Shown in pieces: positions 1-7,497 of a stretch of DNA of 14,496 bases. The stretch lies in the NCBI GenBank assembly GCA_003024985.2, contig PXIH01S0000182.1. One strand, 5' to 3'. Origin of the DNA: Euperipatoides rowelli (lineage: Eukaryota > Onychophora > Udeonychophora > Euonychophora > Peripatopsidae). The notes under the pieces are model-generated. The model did not search any database and was not told the DNA's origin. It saw only the letters and a list, made by a program, of their open reading frames with translations. A program made the position numbers and the translations under genes. Every line of letters begins with the position of its first letter. Within the stretch, counting starts at the first letter, position 1.

Positions 1-121
1 AGAAGGAAGAATATTAATTGTTTTACTTCCATGGTAATGCCCACAATCCAATAATTATATGGGTGTTGTTTTATAATTAGGCACTGATAGATTTTACTAT
101 AGTTAAATAATAAAATATTTA

Positions 122-149
122 AATTAGATAAACATGAATTTTTATTAGT
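122..149 (+). repeat. 28-bp direct repeat, copy 1
   Basis: This stretch, with core TTAGATAAACATGAA, is identical base for base to 1479-1506, about 1.36 kb downstream in the same orientation. Similarity continues weakly for about 15 bases beyond the 3' side (a TTAAT...TTGG pattern in both). The pair may be two fragments of one old repeat family or a small segmental duplication. No terminal structure or target-site duplication was found, so the class is unknown. Confidence 0.7.
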
Positions 150-223
150 ATTTAATTATTTGGGTCATTTAACAAATTTATTTTTAAATAGTTTATATTA
201 TGTGAATAATGACAGAATAAGAA

Positions 224-351
224 GAAGCATTGGGACCAGGGCAAGTGAGGACTGAGAAGTATTGGGACCAGGGCAAGCGAGGACTGAGAAGCATTGGGAC
301 CAGGGCAAGCGAGGACTGAGAAGCATTAGGACCAGAGCAAGTGAGGACTGA
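224..351 (+). repeat. Minisatellite, 32-bp unit x 4
   Basis: Four head-to-tail copies of a 32-bp unit start at 224, 256, 288 and 320 with no indels. The unit begins GAAGCATTGGGACCAGG and ends GAGGACTGA. Copies differ by only a few substitutions: GAAGT for GAAGC in unit 2, GCGAGG for GTGAGG in units 2 and 3, and ATTAGGACCAGAG in unit 4. It is far more GC-rich than the AT-rich flanks. The low divergence implies recent expansion or homogenisation, and the copy number is probably polymorphic. No open frame or known function is visible. Confidence 0.95.
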
Positions 352-1857
352 TTGCTGGGAACTTTTTAGAAAAAATGAAAAATGTATATATTATTATTTT
401 AGAAAGCTAAAAAATAATTTCTGATAAATTAATTTGTAATTAATAATAAATAAACAGGCCAAAATTTAAAATTCTCTAAGAGATTCTTAAATTGGTGAGT
501 AACGTAAATATTTTTAATGTGATAAAATCTCTTAGTGGACTATAATGAATTTAATTATAGATTACGAATGTTTTATGTTTTGATCAAGTATTAATTATTG
601 TTTTGTATCATAAGCACATGGAGATGGCTATATTTGTTTATTTTATTAATTCCGAGTCTTTCTACCTTCATGTGGGATGTGATAGTGCTCAAAGTAATAA
701 AACAAGCTAGCACCAAGATTATTGTCGTCATAAGTTTTCCACTCTCACTTTATTATCACAACTGTTAATGGAAGAAAATCTCATATATCATGACCAATTC
801 CAGTGACCTTTGACTTTACTTAATATTTGTTTTCACTGTTTAAAGCAGTTTTGACATGAACAACAATTTATGGAGAGAGGCCAACCTAGGTAATTTCTGA
901 TGTTACCAAGCCTATTAAGGTAAGTTTTATTCTTTATTCCTAATTATTATTGTTGTTAACATTTGTTGTGGTGAACATTCCTAAAATAAATTGTTATTTA
1001 ATTTCAAGTTACATTTCTGAATTCTTTGATTTCTTTATGATGTAGCAAGTTTATTTCATAGTAGCAGCCTTCTATACTTGTTTTAGTCAGCCTTGCTGAG
1101 CTGTTTAGATGACTGCTGAAAGGATGATCACACCTGGCTTCATAGTAGACATATCACAAAAAATCACAAAACAATTAAAAATTTATTAATAAGCATTTGC
1201 TTCAAGGGGCTCTGACTTAGGACTCCTGCTAGGGAACATAAAGCACACAAAATTCCAAGCTGAAATTTTACCCCTTTCCCACACCCTTATATAGTATTTT
1301 TAGACACCTGATACTTTTGGCAATAGGACTGCAGCACTGAAATTAGGTAATTTATTTTCAAAAATATAAATAGGATTTTTTTTTATTATTGTTAAAATAT
1401 AATTTTTTAAACAATGTATGATAAAAAGTAAATATTAAAAATTCAGTGTTTTATTCACATTGGCTTGTTCAATAATTCAATTAGATAAACATGAATTTTT
1501 ATTAGTTCTTAATATTGGTATAAATCTTTTCTAAAGTATCCAAAGAGTGAATGACAGGATAAATAGCCTACATTAAAATAGATTATTATTGATGAATGTG
1601 GATATTAAAATTACATTCAGAGTATCATTATTATTTTCTTTTCCATAAGTAACAGTATAAATAATTATATTTAGCCTATAACATAAAATATTTTAAGATT
1701 ACTATATATGTAATTTTAGTAAACTCCAAATAATTGGTAGGTTTATTTGATGTTTAGACCAGCATTTCCCACATTTTTTAGTCACAGTTTAGTTATTTGA
1801 TAGATTTATAGATAGAGATTTTATTTGAATATTATTTGTTCTACCTTATTGTTATTA
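352..1857. other. AT-rich non-coding DNA, no gene recognised
   Basis: Stop codons are dense in all frames and no protein-like segment is seen. A plausible acceptor (pyrimidine-rich stretch ending in CAG at 846-848) and a strong donor-like sequence (AAG|GTAAGT at 917-924) bracket 71 bases at 849-919. All three frames of that interval contain stops, so it is not an internal coding exon, and a non-coding exon cannot be judged from sequence alone. The stretch also holds the second copy of the 28-bp direct repeat. Confidence 0.6.
1479..1506 (+). repeat. 28-bp direct repeat, copy 2
   Basis: Exact partner of 122-149, in the same orientation. The bases upstream of the two copies do not align convincingly, so only one edge of a larger repeat may be shared. 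Confidence 0.7.
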
Positions 1858-1865
1858 TGCTAGAC

Positions 1866-1879
1866 CAGGGGTCGGCAAC
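1866..1879 (+). repeat. hAT left terminal inverted repeat
   Basis: CAGGGGTCGGCAAC matches the reverse complement of 2703-2716 at 14 of 14 positions. The two ends diverge immediately inside this core. Confidence 0.93.
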
Positions 1880-1886
1880 GCGGTGC

Positions 1887-1910
1887 CCACGGGCGCCATG
1901 GCGCCCGTGG
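1887..1910. repeat. 24-bp perfect GC-rich palindrome near hAT left end
   Basis: The sequence is its own reverse complement over 24 bases, centred on GGCGCCATGGCGCC. It starts only 7 bases inside the left terminal repeat and has no counterpart at the right end. It could form a cruciform, or a strong hairpin in single-stranded DNA or RNA. In a subterminal position it may have served transposase binding or excision; that role is inference. Confidence 0.9.
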
Positions 1911-2000
1911 AGAGATTTTTATGCGCCCTCACTACATTACACATAAACACTAGCGTTTGCCTGATTAACTTCGCATCCATCTGACAGCCAATTTGATTTT

Positions 2001-2044
2001 AAAATAAAACTAATAAATGAATAAAATAAAACTAATAAATGAAT
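2001..2044 (+). repeat. 22-bp tandem duplication inside hAT element
   Basis: Two exact adjacent copies (2001-2022 and 2023-2044) of an A-rich 22-mer containing AAAACTAATAAATGAAT. Identity indicates a recent slippage or duplication event. Confidence 0.92.
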
Positions 2045-2139
2045 ATAAGTCTAATTAAGTACGGTCGGTTGGCATTTCGGCTAAATCTATCAAAATATAT
2101 GCAATAATTCATTTCTAATGTTATTTCTTTTTTACCGTT

Positions 2140-2199
2140 ACTATAGTGGCTGTCGTTAATAAATCAAATCTATGGGAGCTGCCATTTTGAAACTGAAAA
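2140..2199 (+). repeat. hAT internal repeat, copy 1
   Basis: Aligns with 2553-2611 in direct orientation. The 46-base core 2154-2199 matches 2566-2611 at 43 positions, sharing the segment around AATCAAATCTATG and GAAACTGAAAA. The 5' part (2140-2153) is weaker and needs one gap. It is an internal duplication within the non-autonomous hAT element. Confidence 0.88.
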
Positions 2200-2552
2200 C
2201 GAGGATGGTAGGTTGAGTTTTAAAAGTTTTTTTTTTAAAAAAAAAGAAACAAATCAACATGATAGAACAGGTATCTCGTTGAAAAAAATCCTATTTATCG
2301 AAACAAAAAAAAAACGTGAATTACAATTTTTAATATTAAAATGAAATGATACAAGAATAAATAATACATTGTAATCATATTTTATAAGGCAGGAAAACAA
2401 TAGAAAATTTCAAAGAATTAATAAAGGTAAGATAATTTTCTTTTTTAACTGTTGGATCAGCCATATATCTTAAAAATCAAAAATTACAGTACCGCACATT
2501 TTTAATAACATCATTTAAAGGGACAGAAAATTTTATTTTTGTAAGATTGTAA

Positions 2553-2611
2553 ACTATACTGTTCCCGTTAATTAATCAAATCTATGAGAGCTGCAATTTT
2601 GAAACTGAAAA
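2553..2611 (+). repeat. hAT internal repeat, copy 2
   Basis: Direct partner of 2140-2199, about 412 bases downstream. It runs straight into the poly-G tract, while copy 1 is followed by GAGGATGG. The G run may therefore have grown by slippage from a short G-rich seed. Confidence 0.88.
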
Positions 2612-2612
2612 T

Positions 2613-2633
2613 GGGGGGGGGGGGGGGGGGGGG
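2613..2633 (+). repeat. Poly-G homopolymer, 21 bases
   Basis: Twenty-one consecutive G residues near the right end of the hAT element. It is exceptional in this AT-rich window. Such tracts fold into G-quadruplexes and are prone to replication slippage and sequencing length errors, so the exact length is uncertain. Confidence 0.9.
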
Positions 2634-2702
2634 ATCGTTAATGTGTATATAATGCGCCCCCAATAACTTTTGAATTTTTATTGCACCCTTAATGACAATA
2701 AG

Positions 2703-2716
2703 GTTGCCGACCCCTG
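2703..2716 (-). repeat. hAT right terminal inverted repeat
   Basis: GTTGCCGACCCCTG is the exact reverse complement of the left terminus and is followed directly by the duplicated octamer TGCTAGAC. Confidence 0.93.
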
Positions 2717-2724
2717 TGCTAGAC

Positions 2725-3699
2725 TGTTACTTTTGAAATCTATTGGAAAGTGGAAATTAATAAACTAGTAATATTTTTATGTAAAATTAATCACTAATTT
2801 GAATAAATGATGTTAAATTTAATTTGTCCTTCAAGTTTATGTTATAATTAATTATTAAATTTATATAACATTAAAATCAACTTTTTTAATTATATTTGAA
2901 TTAAATATTGTCATATACTGTATTTGAATATACTATCGATTATATAAGTATTATATTGGTTATGGCTTGACATATAATGGAGACTCTGAAATACGTGAGC
3001 AGCAGATTAATTACATATGTTCGATAGATAGAATGTCATCCTGTAATATGTTATTAGTTAGCAGAATATTCAATCTGAAATTAAACTTATATTTTAATCT
3101 GTTATTTTTCTTGAGTCAATACACAACGGTAAATAAACTGGTGATGGGGATTTAAAGAAATTAAATTTAAGATTCAAAACCAAAAACCTGAAATTTAAAA
3201 AAAATGTTTGGCACAGCTCAATGAAAATAAGAGATTAAACAATAACATAAAATTAATATCAGATTGATACATTCTGCTAATAACTTATTTACAGGAAGAC
3301 ATTATTTCTATTAAACATAACTAATAGAAGCTGCTGCTTGCACATTTCACAATCTACATTCTATGTCATGCCTTAACCAATATATTATATAACTGATAGT
3401 ATTTCCAAATACATGACATTATTAATTCTAGTAAATTTAGAACTTATTTATTTGCTTAATGTGTTTATTTACAGTTAGTTTCAAATTAGTTTGAGTTACA
3501 AAATTTTTTTTGCTAGGGTGAAAAATATAGGAAATGCTATTAAATGTTTATAGTTCATTATTTTGTTGTAAGCAAAATTCATTCCTTGGAAGCTAATGGA
3601 GCTAATCTCATTTACTGGTTACTTTCGAATCAAGGCTTTATTATAATATGTGATAATAGAAATATGAAACCTATTCTTGATAACTGAGTTTTACTAAAT
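2725..3699. other. AT-rich non-coding DNA, nothing recognised
   Basis: No repeat structure, RNA gene or protein-like frame was found. The longest open frame here (2967-3155, plus strand, 62 codons) has no recognisable motif and a composition expected of chance AT-rich sequence. Confidence 0.6.
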
Positions 3700-3717
3700 C
3701 CTAGCACACACTAGGAG
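3700..3717 (+). repeat. Left terminal repeat of MADF-relic element
   Basis: Inverted partner of 4401-4418. The left end is also nearly self-complementary: CCTAG and CTAGG arms enclose the CACACA spacer. Confidence 0.6.
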
Positions 3718-3767
3718 AATTTTACTTTGAAGAATCGAAGAATTATACTCCGAAGTTAAATACTCTC

Positions 3768-3786
3768 GTGTGTGTCAAAATACTCT
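3768..3786 (+). repeat. Internal 19-bp motif, left copy
   Basis: GTGTGTGTCAAAATACTCT differs from 4322-4340 at one position. Repeated subterminal motifs of this kind are typical transposase-binding sites in cut-and-paste transposons; that role is inferred here. Confidence 0.65.
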
Positions 3787-3827
3787 AGAGAAAAGCAGAC
3801 TTCGAAGTGAACTCTTTCATCACTTTC

Positions 3828-3852
3828 AAAAGTAGAACACAGTTCTACTTTT
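3828..3852. repeat. Perfect 11-bp-arm hairpin
   Basis: Arms AAAAGTAGAAC (3828-3838) and GTTCTACTTTT (3842-3852) pair perfectly around a 3-base loop. It lies inside the MADF-relic element and is flanked by two direct copies of GAACTCTTTC, so this section has been shuffled or duplicated internally. Confidence 0.85.
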
Positions 3853-3935
3853 TGAACTCTTTCTCTTTGAAGTGAAAGTTGCAGCCAATCACCAACGATG
3901 AGAACAGTGACTTCACTTTACTTACAAAAAATAAA

Positions 3936-4139
3936 ATGGCTGCCACTAAGCGAGTCAACAAAAAGTGGAACAACGATGAAATATCACTATTAATACAAGA
4001 AGTAGAAAAATACCCACGTCTGTATAACCAGCACTTACTTGAAATCATGACACACCACTATTTATTTATTTTATTAAAAACGATGATTCTGCAAGCCATA
4101 GGTTACATAATACAACAGGTAAATGGCTTCGATATTTAA
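3936..4139 (+). pseudogene. Relic N-terminus resembling MADF / Myb-SANT-like transposon protein
   Basis: The frame from the ATG at 3936 (context AAAATGG, a fair Kozak match) encodes 67 residues. An upstream in-frame ATG at 3879 exists, but the intervening residues look non-coding. Residues 5-31 resemble the first helix of a MADF or trihelix/Myb-SANT DNA-binding domain: a basic lead-in (KRVNKKW), W11, acidic D14-E15, hydrophobic I16/L18/L19/I20, then EVEKYP (22-27) and LY (29-30). After about residue 37 the resemblance ends and the sequence becomes hydrophobic and AT-driven, with a stop after residue 67. A full MADF domain needs roughly 80-90 residues, so this is truncated. Its place between inverted repeats suggests a remnant of the parental transposon's DNA-binding protein. 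The assignment rests on pattern recognition only. Confidence 0.4.
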
Positions 4140-4188
4140 AACTGAATTGCCACTCATTAGAAATTAAAAAATCTATTTATTTTCATGC

Positions 4189-4207
4189 ATATATATATAN
4201 ATATATA
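4189..4207. repeat. Short AT dinucleotide microsatellite with one N
   Basis: Alternating A and T run, interrupted by an undetermined base at 4200. The N probably marks a length- or allele-ambiguous position in the assembly. Confidence 0.85.
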
Positions 4208-4321
4208 ATACAATAATATACAAATCAATTAATGTGGTAGTCATTGAATGTCACTCTCCATTTGACAACAGGAACTATGCACACAAAGACAAAAACTTTC
4301 AAATAAAAAAAAATTATCCTA

Positions 4322-4340
4322 GTGTGTGTCAGAATACTCT
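4322..4340 (+). repeat. Internal 19-bp motif, right copy
   Basis: GTGTGTGTCAGAATACTCT is the direct partner of 3768-3786. The preceding bases (CCTA) make the reverse complement read GACACACACTAGGA. That resembles the left terminus, so an inner right boundary near 4330 for an older, shorter element is possible. Confidence 0.65.
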
Positions 4341-4400
4341 TGTGAAAACTTTTGCATCATTAAAAAAATTGCCAAGATGAAAACTACGCAGTTTTTTTTT

Positions 4401-4418
4401 CTCCTTGTGTGTGCCGGG
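4401..4418 (-). repeat. Right terminal repeat of MADF-relic element
   Basis: CTCCTTGTGTGTGC plus CGGG, read in reverse complement, matches the left end at 15 of 18 positions. Confidence 0.55.
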
Positions 4419-4424
4419 CTTAAA

Positions 4425-4443
4425 ATAAGTTTTAAAAACTTAT
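4425..4443. repeat. Small AT hairpin
   Basis: ATAAGTTT (4425-4432) and AAACTTAT (4436-4443) are perfect inverted arms with a 3-base loop. It lies just outside the right terminal repeat of the MADF-relic element. Confidence 0.75.
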
Positions 4444-4511
4444 CTTAGGCATAAAGTTAGTCAGTCAAGAAAAAAATTCTTCAGGAAGGGACTAACTCCT
4501 AGCCCAAGATA
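4442..4511. repeat. Imperfect 20-bp-arm foldback
   Basis: The left arm 4442-4462 (ending AAAGTTAGTC) pairs with the right arm 4490-4511 (starting GACTAACT and ending CCAAGATA). The outer TATCTT/AAGATA and inner AGTTAGTC/GACTAACT parts match perfectly, with mismatches in the middle. The loop contains a further small AAGAA/TTCTT inverted repeat. It may be a decayed miniature foldback element; no target-site duplication is evident. Confidence 0.6.
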
Positions 4512-4803
4512 CAATTTTTAAATTTATTTGTAGCTTATTGCTATCTGTCTCCATAATTGGCCAATGCGTAATAAAAGTAGTTTAGTGTTTATATTATTCC
4601 TCTGATCTGAACCACTAGTAGAATTAGTATGGTAAAAGTGTTTATCTTGAAAGACTTATTACAACATTAAGTCAATCACAAATACGCCTCCAAACAAGAA
4701 ATCTGGTATGTATAGAACTCTATGCTTATAATACTAATACTATTGCTGGAATATTGATCTATCATCAAACAATGATTTTAATAGTGTAATATAAAACAAA
4801 CAG

Positions 4804-4900
4804 TGCAAATATCCAGGAATGGGGCAAAGTTGAAATTTATTCTGGACCTCATAAAAAAGAGCCTACGGGTGTCAGAATAGGCCTTTTTATGTTGCAAATA
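4804..4900. repeat. Small stem-loop flanked by 8-bp direct repeat
   Basis: Inverted arms of about 15 bases (CATAAAAA...GCCTA from 4850, AGGCCTTTTTATG ending at 4891) with two or three mismatches enclose a short loop. The octamer TGCAAATA occurs at 4804-4811 and again at 4893-4900. The right copy sits one base beyond the stem, but the left copy is 38 bases upstream of it, so it does not behave as a clean target-site duplication. A chance arrangement is possible. Confidence 0.4.
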
Positions 4901-7230
4901 AGTAGATCTAATAATTAATAGTAAAATACAAAAAATGTACTAAATTAGAGTTCTTAAAGTTTGTGCTTAAGTAGGAAAGGAAGGCAAAAGGGCAAAAATT
5001 GAAATAGAAGAGGGGTGGGGGATTTGTGTTGCTATAGGTAGACTACTTAACAAGGAATTCTGCAGCTACATTAAATGGTTTTCTGGGCAAAAATATATTT
5101 ATCAGTCAATATTTAGTATGTAGCCAAATATGTTTGTCATTTTATTTGTGTCCAAACTGTTTCAAATGATACAAGAATATAATTTATAAAATAAATAAAA
5201 AATTGGACTACAATTATTTTTAATTCTTGATGGATAAGGTTTGTCTTTTAAATGTTCTGCTTCATATAAATTATATTTGTTTTACACTTTATGGATTATA
5301 ATAATAATGTAATAACTTTATCTAAATTAATATATGGTTAAATAAATTGACTTTTCTTTTAATAAGTAACTACAATGTTTATTTTTCATGAAGAACTATG
5401 AGTTAATTAATTAAACATTCATCGTCTCTGCTATCTATTTTTCTACTTAGCCTGAGGATGATCCTCTAGACCTGGGTCACATGTAATGTGTTGGTAAATA
5501 TAACCCGCTTAACATTTGGATTTAACCCTTCTCTGTCAATGATAATATGAGTACTATTGTTTTCCAAAGATTTATTTTCTCAATGACTCTAGTCTGAGCT
5601 AGATATAAGATTTTCATTGACCAGGCAGTGCAATCCTTACAGTTAGTTATATTTATGATGGTTGAGACTTAAATGAGGTAATGGAAATATTTATTATTCC
5701 TATAAAGATAGAAGAGGGGTGATTGTATATATAATATTTTTTTATTTACTGTATTTCAAGTATTTTATAATCTACTAGGAATTATAACAGTGAAACATCC
5801 TAAATAACTTGTTACCGTACTGTATATCTTAAAATTTCTGCCCATCCTATCTTCCTTAAGACCATATTTTTAATTGACAACAATAACAATTATTAGTGTC
5901 AAAATTATTTACTAGGTTTTAAAAAATAAGTGAACTTCATTAAAGAGGAGGGATTCAGTTTTTGTTAGGGTGTTCTAATAATAGAGTCTGGCAAATATTT
6001 GTCAAAAGTCTTTAGGCAAGGGATGGACTATGTTGTTTATTATTCAAGTTAAAAGTTTTCAAGATGGATGAAAAATTAGCTATTAGCCAGAATTTCACTT
6101 TGATACATCTTTCAGAAGTAAATTATTTCTTTCTCATTGAATAAATTAATCAGATGACTGTAATCACATTTCTCATGGACTGATAAACAATATTAATTGT
6201 TTCTAAATACAAACAATACAAACAATATTAGGTGAATATTGAAAAATAATTGGATTTTATAATGAAATATAGTTCATATAATGATTATTAGCTCCACTCT
6301 TTTCTCAACCCAATTAAAACAAACCAAAAAAATAATAGTTTCTCAAATAGGAAAATACAGGTAAAGATTTATTTTTGGCTAGGTGATTAATTGCTGAGCA
6401 ATTTCTGTGAGAAGAGTGATAATTTATTTAGACAATTACAACATATTTAATTTGTATCCATAATATTCCAGGTTGAAATTTGTTTGGAACAATCTACTTA
6501 TAAGAATCATACCCTTAAATTCAACTATTACTCAAGTCATATTCGTTCTCATTGACCTACTGGGCATCAATGACCTTTTCCGACTAAAAATGAAAACCAT
6601 TAATAAAAATAAACTGATCAATACTATCAAACTTTTGATAGATACATATTTTTGTAATACTTTTTTTATAGGAATGAATTTATTTGGGTTTTTAATCTAT
6701 GAAAACAAGTTAAGTACCTTAATTTCTCAATTTGTAAAATGGTTACCCCTTATGTGACAAAGAATATGAAAAGTTACAAGATACAATTAAAATAAACATT
6801 TTATTCTGCAATTAAAATAAAATAAATTTTATATGCAAAAAAAATATATTTACTTTTCAATTACTACTTTAAATTAATTTTTTGCTTAGAGGGTAAAATT
6901 GTCACCTGCTATTACAATTATGAAATTTGATAATCATATGGCCCAAGCAACAAATAAATATAACTGTAATTATTTTAAGTTTTATAGCAATGTATAATTT
7001 GTTTTGTTCAAAAAAGCAGCAATAATAACCAGAAGGGTAAAAATTAATAGACAGCTTACTAGTAAGTTGGTTTACCCCAATAAACTATAGTACCATAATT
7101 TGTATTTTTATCCGCTCATAAACTCTAGCTTCATTTAGCAATTTTTACTATTGTGAACTTGTTTCTGCTAACTTAATGTACAATAGATGTCAAAAATAAA
7201 TAAATTTATCCTGTAAAGGTAAGCACACTC
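4901..7230. other. AT-rich non-coding DNA, nothing distinctive
   Basis: No tandem repeat, RNA gene or recognisable protein was found. The longest frame (6473-6757, plus strand, 94 codons) encodes an L/I/N/K-rich sequence with no motif. It is preceded by an acceptor-like ATTCCAG at 6466-6472. It looks like a chance frame. A short near-palindrome (GAGGAT-G-ATCCTC) sits at about 5453-5465. Confidence 0.6.
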
Positions 7231-7497
7231 TGGGTGTGAAATCTCTGAGAAAGAAATATCTACAGATAATTTTGTCGCTGAGAGATATTTCACAAAATAA
7301 ATTGGACACAAACATCGATGGTGATTAGCTGCAATTTAATTCTTGATAAATAAATTCTCAAAATGTTAGAGACATGGTCACTTCGGTGATTTATCAGAGA
7401 ATTATCTTTCACGATAGTTTTCTCTGGAGAATGAATGACACAAGAGAGAATTTATTGCAGGAACCAAATTTTCTATTTCTCAGAGATTTTATCGCAA
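7231..7497. mobile_element. MITE-like foldback repeat
   Basis: AAATCTCTGAGAAA at 7239-7252 is the exact reverse complement of 7476-7489. Inside, an 11-bp inverted pair (AATAAATTCTC, 7349-7359 with 7446-7456) and an adjacent 7-bp pair (CTGCAAT, 7329-7335 with 7454-7460) keep the same axis. Several further CTCTGAGA-, CTCTGGAGA- and CAGAGAATTATC-like motifs recur between. The left arm also folds locally: GTGAAAT-CTCTGAG at 7236-7249 against CTGAGAGATATTTCAC at 7278-7293. About 260 bp of nested inverted repeats without a reading frame is the build of a decayed miniature inverted-repeat element. I cannot identify the superfamily or a target-site duplication. Confidence 0.5.

Larger units (their letters stand above)
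1858..2724. mobile_element. Non-autonomous hAT-superfamily transposon with 8-bp TSD
   Basis: The element proper spans 1866-2716 (851 bp). Its ends are a perfect 14-bp inverted repeat, CAGGGGTCGGCAAC at 1866-1879 and its reverse complement at 2703-2716. It is flanked on both sides by the identical octamer TGCTAGAC (1858-1865 and 2717-2724). An 8-bp duplication and CAGGGGTCGGCAAC-type termini are established hallmarks of the hAT superfamily. The duplication fits the nnnTAnnn preference described for the Buster branch better than the nTnnnnAn preference of the Ac branch. No transposase-like frame lies inside, so it must have been mobilised in trans. Perfect termini and duplication suggest a fairly recent insertion. 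Subterminal TGCGCCC motifs occur near both ends (about 1922 and 2653). Confidence 0.93.
3700..4418. mobile_element. MITE-like DNA element with MADF/Myb-like coding relic
   Basis: The ends form an inverted repeat: CCTAGCACACACTAGGAG at 3700-3717 against the reverse complement of 4401-4418 (CCCGGCACACACAAGGAG), 15 of 18 positions. The inner 14-mers (3704-3717 and 4401-4414) differ at one base. A second motif is repeated inside both ends in direct orientation: 3768-3786 and 4322-4340 share 18 of 19 bases (GTGTGTGTCRAAATACTCT, R being A or G). Its GTGTGTGT core is a relative of the terminal motif in inverse orientation. The interior holds a short relic frame resembling a transposon DNA-binding protein. 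I found no clear target-site duplication (flanks CTAAAT and CTTAAA are only similar), so the boundaries and superfamily are uncertain. PIF/Harbinger-type is one possibility because those elements encode a Myb/SANT-like second protein. Confidence 0.55.

Noticed and set aside
849-919. Putative 71-base exon between a CAG acceptor and a strong GTAAGT donor
   Set aside because: All three frames contain stops, so it cannot be an internal coding exon. Splice-like motifs are common by chance and no transcript evidence is available.
3845-4048. 67-codon minus-strand frame over the MADF relic
   Set aside because: It is the antisense shadow of the more protein-like plus-strand frame and contains no motif of its own.
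6473-6757. 94-codon plus-strand frame, the longest in the window, preceded by an acceptor-like sequence
   Set aside because: It is L/I/N/K-rich with no recognisable domain, and its composition follows the AT-rich DNA. It could be chance, and no second exon could be linked to it.
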